A stretch of DNA of 64,000 nucleotides. Origin: DASQMT01 sp963835735 (GTDB lineage: Bacteria; Actinomycetota; Thermoleophilia; Solirubrobacterales; Solirubrobacteraceae). The stretch's first letter is position 1. Every line of letters starts with the position of its first letter. Location: NCBI GenBank assembly GCA_963835735.1, contig CAWIGP010000008.1, forward strand, positions 62,001 to 126,000. The letters run 5' to 3'. The notes under the pieces are model-generated. The model was not told where the DNA came from and did not search any database. It worked only from the letters and a program-made list of their open reading frames with translations. The translations under genes and the position numbers were made by a program. Below, in pieces: positions 43,745 through 52,133 of the stretch.

Positions 43745-44422
43745 ATGCCCAAGGCTACCCTCAAGCGAGTGCTCACCCCCGGCATCCTCGCCCGCGGCCC
43801 CTGGCAGACCGACCAGGTCGAGGTGCGCTGGCGCGACGATCGCTTCGAGCCTGATCCGGAGCTCGCCGCGCAGGCCGATGCGGCGATCGCCGAGCTGCAG
43901 GACCGGGGCTCGCCGTCGCACGACGGCCTCGCGGCGCGGCTCGCCGCCTTCGAGTCAGGCGGCGCCGGGCTGAGCGTCGAGCTGCAGCCGATGCGCTGGG
44001 CCCTGCGCCTGGTCGGCGAGGACGCGCTCGGGTCGCTCTCGGTGCTCTGCGCGGCGCGCGCGGCCGACGGGCGCTGGCTCGCCGGGCGGCGCGCGGACTG
44101 GGTCGCGACGTGGGCCGGGCGCTGGGCGCTCGGCGCCGGCGGCGCCGTCGAGGTCGGCGAGGATCCCGTGGGCGCGCTCGCGCGCGAGCTCGAGGAGGAA
44201 TGGTCGGTCGTGCCGGAGCGGCTCAGCGTCGAGGCGCTCCTCTGCCTGCCGAACCGGATGGCGATGCTGGTCGGCATGGCCTGGCTGCCCGACGGCGCCG
44301 AGGTCACGCGCGACCACGAGCACGACGCGCACGCCTGGTGGCCGGCCGACCCGGCCGCCTGGCCCGACGAGGCCCACGCTCAGCTGCGCCGCATGGCGCT
44401 GCTGCTGGAGAACCGCCGGTGA
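43745..44422 (+). CDS. NUDIX hydrolase
   Basis: 225 residues. The NUDIX box is GGAVEVGEDPVGALARELEEEWSV (G-x5-E-x7-R-E-x-x-E-E pattern). It lies in the C-terminal half, so the first 100 residues form an extra domain of unknown role. It would cleave nucleoside diphosphate-linked substrates. ATG 43745 was chosen; the longer frame from 43643 overlaps the divergent gene. Translationally coupled to the small membrane protein that follows (GTGA). Confidence 0.85.
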   Translation: MPKATLKRVLTPGILARGPWQTDQVEVRWRDDRFEPDPELAAQADAAIAELQDRGSPSHDGLAARLAAFESGGAGLSVELQPMRWALRLVGEDALGSLSVLCAARAADGRWLAGRRADWVATWAGRWALGAGGAVEVGEDPVGALARELEEEWSVVPERLSVEALLCLPNRMAMLVGMAWLPDGAEVTRDHEHDAHAWWPADPAAWPDEAHAQLRRMALLLENRR

Positions 44423-44709
44423 CGTTCCGGCAGCTCGAGCTGCTGTCCTTCGCGCACTCGGCGATCTACCTGACCCTGCTCACCGTCTGGCTGGTGCCGG
44501 GATTGGAAGGCGCCGAGACCGTCTTCGGCTGGTCGCACGGGATCGGCTGGATCGTGATGTCGCTGCTGTGCATCGACGCCGTCCGGCGCCACGTGATCCC
44601 GCTCTGGCTGGGCGTCATGGTCGCCGTCGTGGGCGGCATCGGTCCGTTCGCGGGCACCGCGGGTTTCGTCGTCGAGGATGCACGACGGAGAGCGACAGCG
44701 ACGCGATAA
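44419..44709 (+). CDS. small integral membrane protein, DUF3817-like
   Basis: 96 residues with three hydrophobic segments: LELLSFAHSAIYLTLLTVWLV, GIGWIVMSLLCIDAVRR and IPLWLGVMVAVVGGIGPFAGTAGFVVED. The GIGWIVMSLL and GPFAGTAGF arrangement resembles DUF3817. GTG start overlaps the NUDIX stop. The kgd-like gene begins 17 bp later, so the three could be one transcript. Confidence 0.65.
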   Translation: MTFRQLELLSFAHSAIYLTLLTVWLVPGLEGAETVFGWSHGIGWIVMSLLCIDAVRRHVIPLWLGVMVAVVGGIGPFAGTAGFVVEDARRRATATR

Positions 44710-44726
44710 GGTCTGACGCGGTTCCA

Positions 44727-47700
44727 ATGGCAATCAACACCACGACGGTGGAAGTGGTCATGCCGGCGATGGGTGACTCGGTCAGCGAGGGCACCGTGCT
44801 GGAGTGGCACAAGACGGAGGGGGACTCCGTCGCAGCGGACGAGACGCTCGTCGAGATATCGACGGACAAGGTCGACGCAGAGGTTCCCGCACCGATCGAC
44901 GGGACGGTCGTGAAGGTCCACGCGGCCGAGGGCGACACGGTTCACGTCGGCGCCCTGCTGGCCGAGATCTCGCCGACCAACGGAGCGGGACCGGCCCAGC
45001 CGGACGCGCCCGCCGCCCCGGCGCAGGTCGTCGACATAGTGATGCCGGCGATGGGCGAGTCGGTGGCCGAGGGCGTGGTGCTCGAGTGGGCCAAGCAGGT
45101 CGGCGACTCGATCGAGGCCGACGAGACGATCGTCGAGATCTCCACCGACAAGGTCGATGCCGAGGTCCCCGCGCCCGCGTCCGGGACGGTGACCGAGATC
45201 CTCGCCCAGCCCGGCGACACCGTCACCGTCGGCCAGGTGATCGGGCGGATGACCGGGGACGGCGCCGCCGCGCCGGAGCGCGCCGAGCCCCAGGCGGCCG
45301 TGGCGACGCCGGCCGAGGTGGAGGTCCCCGAGGGCTCGCGGATCACGCCGGTCGCCAAGCGCGTCGCCGCCGCCCATGGCATCGACGTCGCCCGTGTGGA
45401 GGGCAGCGGCCCGGCAGGGCGAATCGGCAAGGAGGACGTGCTCGCGGCCGTGAACGGCGGGCAGAACGGCGCTCAGCCGGCCGGGGCCACGCTGATCAAG
45501 GGCGCCGCGGCGGTGCTCGCCCGCTACATGGACGAGTCGCGCGAGATCCCGACGGCGACCTCGTTCCGGACGATCACGGTCAGCACGCTCGACGCCCGCC
45601 GCAAGCAGCTCAAGGAGGCCGGCCAGCGCGTCTCGTTCACGCACCTGATCGCCTACGCCATCGCGCGCGCCGCGACCGAGCAGATGCCGGTCATGGCACA
45701 CCACTTCGACACCGTCGACGACAAGCCGCACAGGATCGACGACGGCGCCGTCAACCTCGGCATCGCCGTCGACGTCGAGCGCAAGGACGGCGGGCGTACG
45801 CTGATCGTGCCGGTGATCCGCGACGCCGGGCGCCTGAGCTTCCCGCAGTTCCTCGACGCCTTCAACGAGCTGATCGCCAAGGCGCGCGACAACAAGCTCA
45901 CCGCCGATGACCTGCAGGGCGCGAACGTGACGCTCACCAACCCGGGCGGGATCGGCACGATCGCCTCGGTGCCGCGGCTGATGAAGGGCCAGGGAACGAT
46001 CGTCGCCACGGGCGCGATCGGCTACCCGCCGGGGCTCGGCGCGGTCGGCGCGATGATCGGCGCCGACAAGGTGATGACGATGACGTCGACGTACGACCAT
46101 CGCATCATCCAGGGCGCCGAGTCCGGCCAGTTCCTCCAGGTCGTCGAGGCTTACCTGCAGGGCGAGCACGGCTTCTACGAGCAGGTCTTCGGCGACCTCG
46201 GCGCGCAGCTCGGCGCCGCGCCGGTGGCGCCCGCCCCCGCCGCCGCGGCGGCCGCGCAGCGCGAGGCCGCGCCGGCGGTCACCGACGGCAGGGTCGACGA
46301 GGAGCTGCTCCAGGCGGTGCAGGCGGCGACGTCGCTGCTCAAGGCGCATCGCATGCACGGGCACCTCGCCGCCAAGCTCGATCCGCTGGCGTCCGAGCCC
46401 GAAGGCGATCCGGCGCTCGATCCCGAGACGGTCGGCCTGACGCCCGAGCTGATGGCGCGGATCCCGGCGAAGGTGCTGCGCACCTACGTCCCCGGCGCGA
46501 CGCTGGCGGACGCGCTGCCGCACTTGAAGGAGACCTACTGCGGCACGATCGCGTACGAGATCGAGCACATCGCGTCGCACCGCCAGCGCACGTGGCTGCG
46601 GGAGAAGATCGAGTCCAGCGCGTTCCGCACACCGCTCACCGACGAGGAGCAGCGCACGCTGTTGCGCCGGCTCACGCAGGTCGACTCGCTCGAGCGCTTC
46701 ATGCACAAGGCGTACCTCGGCCAGAAGCAGTTCTCGGTCGAGGGCCTCGACATGACGGTGCCGATGCTCGACGAGATGATCCAGCTCGCCGCGGCCAACG
46801 GCGCGCGCGAGGTCGTCATCGGGATGTCGCACCGCGGCCGCCTCAACGTGCTCGCCCACTGCCTGGGCCGCGCGTACGAGACGATCTTCCGCGAGTTCGA
46901 GGGCGCCGCCTCGATCGAGGCGGTGACGACGATCCCGCAGGGCGGCACCGGCGACGTCAAGTACCACCACGGCGCGCAGGGCACCTACCAGCTGCCCGAC
47001 GACTCCGCGATCATCGTCCGGCTCGAGTCCAACCCCAGCCACCTCGAATACGTCGGCCCGGTCGTCGAGGGCGCCACGCGGGCGATCCAGACCACGCGCC
47101 AGGGCCCGCACGCGCATCTCGACAACAACGCCGCGATCCCGGTGATCCTGCACGGCGACGCCGCGTTCCCGGGACAGGGCGTCGTGGCGGAGACGTTCAA
47201 CCTGCAGGGCCTCGACGGCTACACGGTCGGCGGCTCGCTGCACCTGATCCAGAACAACCAGGTCGGGTTCACCACCGACCCGGACGACTCCCGCTCCACG
47301 CGCTGGGCGTCGGACCTCGCGAAGGGCTTCGACGTCCCGATCATCCACGTGAACGCCGACGACGTGTCAGCGTGCGTGGCGGCCGTGCGGCTCGCGTTCG
47401 CGTTCCGCCAGGAGTTCGGCCATGACGTGCTGCTCGACCTGATCGGCTACCGCCGCTTCGGCCACAACGAGGCCGACGAGCCGGCGTACACGCAGCCGGA
47501 GATGGCGGCCAAGATCAAGGGCAAGACGTCGGTTCGCGAGCTCTACGCGGCGCGGCTGGTCGAGCAGGGCGTGGTCACGCAGGAGGAGGCCGACGGGGTC
47601 GGCACGGAGATCTGGGAGAACCTCGCCCAGCGCCACCGCGAGCTCAAGGCCGAGCTCGCCGCGTCCGACGAGGAGCAGCCGACCGGCGGTTACGAGCTGG

Positions 47701-48929
47701 ACCGCTCGCCGTCGCCGGAGGTCAAGACGGCGGTCTCCTCCGAGCGGCTGCTCGGGCTCAACGAGGACCTGCTGCGGATCCCCGACGGCTTCACGGTCCA
47801 TCCGAAGCTGATCAAGCAGCTCGAGCGGCGGCGCGAGACCGTCGGTCCCGACGGCGGGATCGACTGGGCGCACGCCGAGGCGCTCGCGTTCGCGTCGCTG
47901 CTGAGCGAGGGCACGCCGATCCGGCTGACCGGCCAGGACACCGAGCGGGGGACGTTCTCGCAACGCCACCTCGTGCTGCACGACGCCAAGACCGGCCAGC
48001 GGATCTCGCCGATCCAGAACCTGCCCGGCGCGCTCGCCCCGATGGAGCTGCACAACTCGCCGCTCTCGGAGGTCGCCTGCCTCGGCTTCGAGTACGGCTA
48101 CTCGATGGAGGCGCCCGAATCGCTGGTGCTTTGGGAGGCGCAGTTCGGCGACTTCGTCAACTCGGCGCAGGTCATCGTCGACCAGTTCATCATCTCCGCG
48201 CTGTCGAAGTGGGGCCAGTCGACGCGCCTCACGCTGTTGCTGCCGCACGGCTACGAGGGCTCGGGCCCGGAGCATTCGTCGGGCCGGCTCGAGCGCTTCC
48301 TCCAGCTCGCCGCCGAGGGCAACATCCGCGTGGCGAACCTGACGACGCCGGCGCAGTACTTCCACCTGCTGCGGCGCCAGGCGCGCGTGGCCAAGCAGCG
48401 GCCGCTCGTGATCATGTCCCCGAAGTCGCTGCTGCGGCTGCCGCAGGCGACGTCGCGGATCGAGCACCTGTCGGACTCGCGCTTCTACCCCGTGCTGCCG
48501 GAGCCGCGGATCGACGAGGAGAAGGTCACCCGGCTCGCGCTGTGCTCGGGCAAGATCTACTACGACCTCAAGGGCCACGCGACGCGCGTGAACAACGAGC
48601 GCGTCGCGATCACGCGCGTCGAGCTGCTCTATCCGTTCCCGCAGCGCCAGATCCTCGACGAGGTCGCCCGCTACCCGAACCTGCGCGAGGTCGCGTGGGT
48701 GCAGGAGGAGCCGCGCAACATGGGCGGCCGCACGCACATGTCGCCGCGGCTGCTGCAGATCCTGCCGCCCGAGCTCGAGTTCGGCTACGTCGGCCGGCCC
48801 GAGCGCGCATCGCCGGGCGAGGGCTATCCGGCCGCGCACACGATGGAGCAGAACCGGATCATCCGCACCGCGCTCGATCTCAGCACCCCGGTGTCGGTGA
48901 ACCCGACGAAGCAGCCCGGCGAAAGGTAA
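44727..48929 (+). CDS. kgd: 2-oxoglutarate dehydrogenase E2-E1 fusion with two N-terminal lipoyl domains (Kgd-like)
   Basis: 1400 residues. Two lipoyl domains come first, with target lysines K48 and K142, each in ISTDKVDAEVPAP. A peripheral-subunit-binding segment (ITPVAKRVAAAHGIDVARVEGSGPAGRIGKEDVL) and the E2 acyltransferase core follow (FTHLIAYAIARAA, NPGGIGTIASVPRLM, TSTYDHRIIQGAESG). From about 545 comes the thiamine-dependent E1o part (MSHRGRLNVLAHCLG, HGDAAFPGQGVVAETFN, GHNEADEPAYTQPEM, LPHGYEGSGPEHSSGRLERFLQ). It decarboxylates 2-oxoglutarate and transfers the succinyl group to CoA; an E3 must act from elsewhere. Mycobacterial Kgd lacks lipoyl domains, so this is a more complete version. 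Confidence 0.93.
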   Translation: MAINTTTVEVVMPAMGDSVSEGTVLEWHKTEGDSVAADETLVEISTDKVDAEVPAPIDGTVVKVHAAEGDTVHVGALLAEISPTNGAGPAQPDAPAAPAQVVDIVMPAMGESVAEGVVLEWAKQVGDSIEADETIVEISTDKVDAEVPAPASGTVTEILAQPGDTVTVGQVIGRMTGDGAAAPERAEPQAAVATPAEVEVPEGSRITPVAKRVAAAHGIDVARVEGSGPAGRIGKEDVLAAVNGGQNGAQPAGATLIKGAAAVLARYMDESREIPTATSFRTITVSTLDARRKQLKEAGQRVSFTHLIAYAIARAATEQMPVMAHHFDTVDDKPHRIDDGAVNLGIAVDVERKDGGRTLIVPVIRDAGRLSFPQFLDAFNELIAKARDNKLTADDLQGANVTLTNPGGIGTIASVPRLMKGQGTIVATGAIGYPPGLGAVGAMIGADKVMTMTSTYDHRIIQGAESGQFLQVVEAYLQGEHGFYEQVFGDLGAQLGAAPVAPAPAAAAAAQREAAPAVTDGRVDEELLQAVQAATSLLKAHRMHGHLAAKLDPLASEPEGDPALDPETVGLTPELMARIPAKVLRTYVPGATLADALPHLKETYCGTIAYEIEHIASHRQRTWLREKIESSAFRTPLTDEEQRTLLRRLTQVDSLERFMHKAYLGQKQFSVEGLDMTVPMLDEMIQLAAANGAREVVIGMSHRGRLNVLAHCLGRAYETIFREFEGAASIEAVTTIPQGGTGDVKYHHGAQGTYQLPDDSAIIVRLESNPSHLEYVGPVVEGATRAIQTTRQGPHAHLDNNAAIPVILHGDAAFPGQGVVAETFNLQGLDGYTVGGSLHLIQNNQVGFTTDPDDSRSTRWASDLAKGFDVPIIHVNADDVSACVAAVRLAFAFRQEFGHDVLLDLIGYRRFGHNEADEPAYTQPEMAAKIKGKTSVRELYAARLVEQGVVTQEEADGVGTEIWENLAQRHRELKAELAASDEEQPTGGYELDRSPSPEVKTAVSSERLLGLNEDLLRIPDGFTVHPKLIKQLERRRETVGPDGGIDWAHAEALAFASLLSEGTPIRLTGQDTERGTFSQRHLVLHDAKTGQRISPIQNLPGALAPMELHNSPLSEVACLGFEYGYSMEAPESLVLWEAQFGDFVNSAQVIVDQFIISALSKWGQSTRLTLLLPHGYEGSGPEHSSGRLERFLQLAAEGNIRVANLTTPAQYFHLLRRQARVAKQRPLVIMSPKSLLRLPQATSRIEHLSDSRFYPVLPEPRIDEEKVTRLALCSGKIYYDLKGHATRVNNERVAITRVELLYPFPQRQILDEVARYPNLREVAWVQEEPRNMGGRTHMSPRLLQILPPELEFGYVGRPERASPGEGYPAAHTMEQNRIIRTALDLSTPVSVNPTKQPGER

Positions 48930-48935
48930 CGTCGC

Positions 48936-49035
48936 CGAAGGCAAGCGCGAGGAACGAGCGCCTTGCCTGGCAGGCGAAACCGTTCTCCCCGAAGGCGAAC
49001 GCGAGGAACGAGCAGCTCGCATGGCAGGCGAAACC
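48936..49035. repeat. tandem direct repeat, two 46-bp units at 54-bp spacing
   Basis: Units 48936-48981 and 48990-49035 match at 40 of 46 positions and share GCGAGGAACGAGC and GGCAGGCGAAACC. Translated in the +2 frame they give a repeating SPKAxARNExLAWQAKP. The second unit contains the start codon of the DUF1707 gene. Origin unknown; it may be a short duplication or a fragment of a longer repeat. Confidence 0.75.
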
Positions 49036-49608
49036 CGATCTTCCGACGCCGAGCGCGACGCGGTCGTGGACCGTCTCCGTGGGGCCGGCGGCGAGGGACG
49101 GTTGACGCTGGAGGAGCTCGCCGATCGGGTCGGACGTGCCTACGAGGCGCGCACGAACGGCGAGCTGGTCGAGCTGACCGCCGACCTTCCGGCGCCGACG
49201 TCGGCCGCGCCGCCGTCCGCGCCTCCCAAGCGGCGCTGGATGCTGTCGCTGATCGGCGGCGCCGACCGCAAGGGCCGCTGGCGAGTGCCGCGGCGCGCGA
49301 CGTGGCTCACGCTGATAGGCGGCGCCGACCTCGACCTGCGCGAGGCGACGCTGGACGGCCCGGACACGGAGCTCACGATCCTCACCGTGATCGGCGGCGC
49401 CGACGTGGTCGTCCCCGAGGGCGTCGTGGTCGAGCTCTCCGGCTTCACGCTGCTCGGAGGCGACGACGTCAAGCTCGCCGGCGAGCCGCCGCCGCCCGGC
49501 GCGCCGGTGATCCGGATCCGGTCGTTCACGCTGATCGGCGGCACCGATGTCAAGCACCGCCGGCGCGCCCGGCGCGATCAGCCCTCCCTCGGCGCCGAAC
49601 GTCGGTGA
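49021..49608 (+). CDS. DUF1707 (SHOCT-like) protein with four LIGGAD-type repeats
   Basis: 195 residues. The N-terminal DUF1707 reads SDAERDAVVDRLRGAGGEGRLTLEELADRVGRAYEARTNGELVELTADLP. The rest is a beta-rich domain with four internal repeats around LSLIGGADRKGRW, LTLIGGADLDLRE, LTVIGGADVVVPEG and FTLIGGTDVKHR, resembling the C-terminal LiaF/DUF2154 wall-stress module. No membrane helix. The start codon sits inside the upstream direct repeat. Confidence 0.82.
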   Translation: MAGETRSSDAERDAVVDRLRGAGGEGRLTLEELADRVGRAYEARTNGELVELTADLPAPTSAAPPSAPPKRRWMLSLIGGADRKGRWRVPRRATWLTLIGGADLDLREATLDGPDTELTILTVIGGADVVVPEGVVVELSGFTLLGGDDVKLAGEPPPPGAPVIRIRSFTLIGGTDVKHRRRARRDQPSLGAERR

Positions 49609-49624
49609 GTCCGGGTCATGGGTG

Positions 49625-50404
49625 TCAGCCGGGCGGCGTGAACCGGCTGACCGAGAACTCGGCGCCCTGCGGGTCGCGCAGGACGGCGACCCGCGCGGGC
49701 CCTGCGTCGTACGGTGCGGTGAGGACGGCGCCGCCGAGCTCAGCCGCGCGGGCGACGATCGCGTCGGTGTCGTCGACGGCGAACGTCACGGTCCAGCGGG
49801 CGCTGTCGCCGGGCACGAGCCAGGCGACCGCGTCGGAGAAGCCTGGCGGGATGCCGGCCTCGGCGTGCCGCGCGCGCAGGGACGGATCGAGCTCGGCGAG
49901 CCGGTCGCCGTAGCCGGGGACGCGCCACATCAGCACTCCGTCACCCATCGAAACGGTCTCCCAGCCGAACACCGCGCCGTAGAACCCCTCTGCCGCGTGC
50001 GCATACGGGGTCTCGAGATTGCTCCAGTTCCAGGTGCCGGGCGCGTTCACCAGCTCGGCGCCGCCCTCCTCCTTCACCGAGAACGTTGCCCCGGATGGGT
50101 CCGCGAACAGGTACCCGTGCGTGTCGGCGATGGCCTGGCGCGCAATGTGCCCGCCTGCCGCGACGACGCTCGCCTCGGTCGCGATCGCGCTGCCGGCGCG
50201 GATGTAGGTGGTCCACACCGGCCGGGCGCTCGGCTGCGCGGTGATCGCGGCGACATCGCGGCCGTCCAGCCGCGCCACGCGGTCGCGGCCGCGCTCCTCG
50301 AACTCCCACCCGAACAGCGCCCCGTAGAACGCTGCGGCGGCCTCCGGGTCCGGCTGCGCGGTGTCGATCCAGCACGGCACTCCGTGGAGGTAGCGATCGG
50401 TCAT
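49625..50404 (-). CDS. VOC-family protein with two glyoxalase-like domains
   Basis: 259 residues. Two VOC modules are visible: GVPCWIDTAQPDPEAAAAFYGALFGWEFEERGRDRV and GTWNWSNLETPYAHAAEGFYGAVFGWETVSMGDGV, each ending with a DPSGA/DPQGA-type strand (FADPSGATFSV, LRDPQGAEFSVSRF). Such two-domain proteins are common in actinomycetes and usually bind or modify small hydrophobic compounds. Overlaps the DUF1028 stop by 4 bp, so these two genes form an operon. Confidence 0.85.
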   Translation of the reverse strand: MTDRYLHGVPCWIDTAQPDPEAAAAFYGALFGWEFEERGRDRVARLDGRDVAAITAQPSARPVWTTYIRAGSAIATEASVVAAGGHIARQAIADTHGYLFADPSGATFSVKEEGGAELVNAPGTWNWSNLETPYAHAAEGFYGAVFGWETVSMGDGVLMWRVPGYGDRLAELDPSLRARHAEAGIPPGFSDAVAWLVPGDSARWTVTFAVDDTDAIVARAAELGGAVLTAPYDAGPARVAVLRDPQGAEFSVSRFTPPG

Positions 50405-51303
50405 CGCTCCAGCTCTCCCCGCACGGCGGCGCCGGCGGGCGCGAACTCGGGCGACAGCCGCTCCAGCAGCGTGCGCCAGCCGGGATTGATGCCGGCGGCA
50501 CGGCGGACCGCGTCCGCGCCGCCGGCGACGTCGCCGTTCTGCGCGCGCGCGAGCCCGGCCCAGAACAGCAGCTCGTCGGACTCGGGGGCGAGCTCCGACG
50601 CTCGCACGTAGCGGCCGGCGGCCTCGTCAGCGCGACCCTCGCCCATCAGCTCGTCGGCCTCGCCCGCCAGCTCGTACGCGCGCTGGAGCCCGAGCAGGCG
50701 GCGCAGCTCGACGAGCGGGTCGGCGTGGTCCTCGACGCGCATGTCGATCCGGGCCTGCCAGCGCTCACCCTCCCGCGGGACGACGAGGAGCGCGGCGGAC
50801 TGCCGTCCGCGGACGTCGCCGCCCTCGGCCTCGGCCGCATCGAGTGCGGCCATGAGCCGCCCCGCGAGGTCGCCGGGTGCGGCGGCGAACGCCTCCGACA
50901 TCGCACCGGGCACGGTCGCGCGGGCCATCATGTTCGCCTGGCATGTCCAGTGCGCGCCGGTCGCGTGGCCGGCCTCGGGTATGCAGTCGGGGCCGGTGTG
51001 GACCGCGATGTTGCCGCTCGCGTCGACGACGCCGACCTGGCGAACACGGGCGAGTGCGTCGTACGACAGCACGCCGGCGAGCGCGGCGGGCGCGTCCTCG
51101 CCGTGCTCGAGCCGCTCGAGCGCGTGCGGTCCGTGCGCCGGCTCGACGACCGACTGGGTCGCCACCGCGCCGATCCCCGGCCGCGCCCACGTGCACAGCG
51201 ACCCGACCGAGAACCAGTGCGACTGCACCGCCGCGCCGAGCTCGCCGGTGTCGGGGTCGAGCGCGACGATCGAGTACGTGCCGTGCGGACGTGGAGGACG
51301 CAT
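50401..51303 (-). CDS. DUF1028 protein (Ntn-hydrolase-like) with C-terminal helical extension
   Basis: 300 residues. DUF1028 spans about residues 8-215: TYSIVALDPDTGELGAAVQSHWFSVGSLCTWARPGIGAVATQS, DCIPEAGHATGAHWTCQANMMA, GGDVRGRQSAALLV. The family is predicted to be Ntn-type hydrolases. The last 80 residues look like TPR helices (RADEAAGRYVRASELAPESDELLFWAGLARAQNGD). The start shown is a GTG or CGC-region ATG at 51303. Function unknown. Confidence 0.85.
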   Translation of the reverse strand: MRPPRPHGTYSIVALDPDTGELGAAVQSHWFSVGSLCTWARPGIGAVATQSVVEPAHGPHALERLEHGEDAPAALAGVLSYDALARVRQVGVVDASGNIAVHTGPDCIPEAGHATGAHWTCQANMMARATVPGAMSEAFAAAPGDLAGRLMAALDAAEAEGGDVRGRQSAALLVVPREGERWQARIDMRVEDHADPLVELRRLLGLQRAYELAGEADELMGEGRADEAAGRYVRASELAPESDELLFWAGLARAQNGDVAGGADAVRRAAGINPGWRTLLERLSPEFAPAGAAVRGELER

Positions 51304-51327
51304 CGGCGGGCGAGCATACTCCCGGCC

Positions 51328-51615
51328 ATGGACCGGTCACCGCCCGCCACGGAGCGCGCCGCACGGGTGCTCGCCCGCGTGCGCGACACGCCGCCGGGCT
51401 TCGTCCGCACCTACGGAGACGTGTCGCCCGGGGCGCCGCGGTTCGCCGGCACCGTGCTCTCCTCGATCCACGGCGATGACGTCCCCTGGCACCGGATCGT
51501 GCGCGCCGACGGCTCGCTGGCCAAGGGCGCGCACCAGCGCGCGCTGCTCGAGGCCGAGGGGATCCCGTTCCGCGGCGACCGCGTCGACATGCGGGCGGCG
51601 CGGCTGCCGGACTGA
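51328..51615 (+). CDS. alkyltransferase-like (ATL) DNA-binding protein
   Basis: 95 residues. The O6-alkylguanine transferase fold is present (RTYGDVSPGAPRFAGTVLSSI, then DDVPWHRIVRADG). The catalytic PCHR cysteine is replaced by Trp (PWHR, W54). Such ATL proteins flip and bind alkylated guanine without repairing it and hand it to nucleotide excision repair. Length fits ATL. Divergent from the DUF1028 gene by 24 bp. Confidence 0.88.
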   Translation: MDRSPPATERAARVLARVRDTPPGFVRTYGDVSPGAPRFAGTVLSSIHGDDVPWHRIVRADGSLAKGAHQRALLEAEGIPFRGDRVDMRAARLPD

Positions 51616-51710
51616 CAGTCCGGTGCGACGTCCGGCTGACCGTGTCGCAGCGCGGGATCGCCCCGAGGGCAGCCTCCCGTCTGCGCTCCGGGGGTTACCG
51701 TTGTGCCGGC

Positions 51711-52133
51711 ATGTGGCACCAGCGGCAGATCCGGCTGCGACCTCGGCCGCGCGGTTTCCATCTGGTCACGCGCGAGGTGGCGGAGGGCGTGCCGGAGCTG
51801 AGCGAGATCCGGATCGGGCTCGCCCACGTGCACATCCTCCACACGTCGGCGTCGCTGACGCTGAACGAGAACGCGTCGCCGGACGTGCGGCGGGACTTCG
51901 AGAGCTGGTTCGACCGCGCGGTGCCGGAGGACGCGCCGTACTGGACACATACGGTCGAGGGCGCCGACGACATGCCGGCCCACATCAAGGCATCGGTGCT
52001 CGGACCGTCGCTCACGCTCCCGGTGCGCGACGGCCGCTTCGCGCTCGGCACGTGGCAGGGCGTCTACCTGTGCGAGCACCGCAACCACGGCGGCGCGCGC
52101 TCGCTGCTGGTCACGCTGTTCGGCGACGGCTGA
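51711..52133 (+). CDS. YjbQ/UPF0047-family protein
   Basis: 140 residues. Diagnostic YjbQ motifs: GLAHVHILHTSASLTLNENASPDVRRDFESWFDRAVPE, HTVEGADDMPAHIKASVLG and LGTWQGVYLCEHRNHGG. The family is annotated as secondary thiamine-phosphate synthase, though the true role is uncertain. MWHQ at 51711 is the start; the upstream frame to 51642 is not typical of the family. The 3' end overlaps the convergent TetR gene by 23 bp. Confidence 0.88.
   Translation: MWHQRQIRLRPRPRGFHLVTREVAEGVPELSEIRIGLAHVHILHTSASLTLNENASPDVRRDFESWFDRAVPEDAPYWTHTVEGADDMPAHIKASVLGPSLTLPVRDGRFALGTWQGVYLCEHRNHGGARSLLVTLFGDG

Noticed and set aside
44466..47348. Long minus-strand frame (960 codons) opposite the 2-oxoglutarate gene
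   Set aside because: The plus strand has conserved lipoyl, E2 and E1o motifs; the minus frame is composition-driven.
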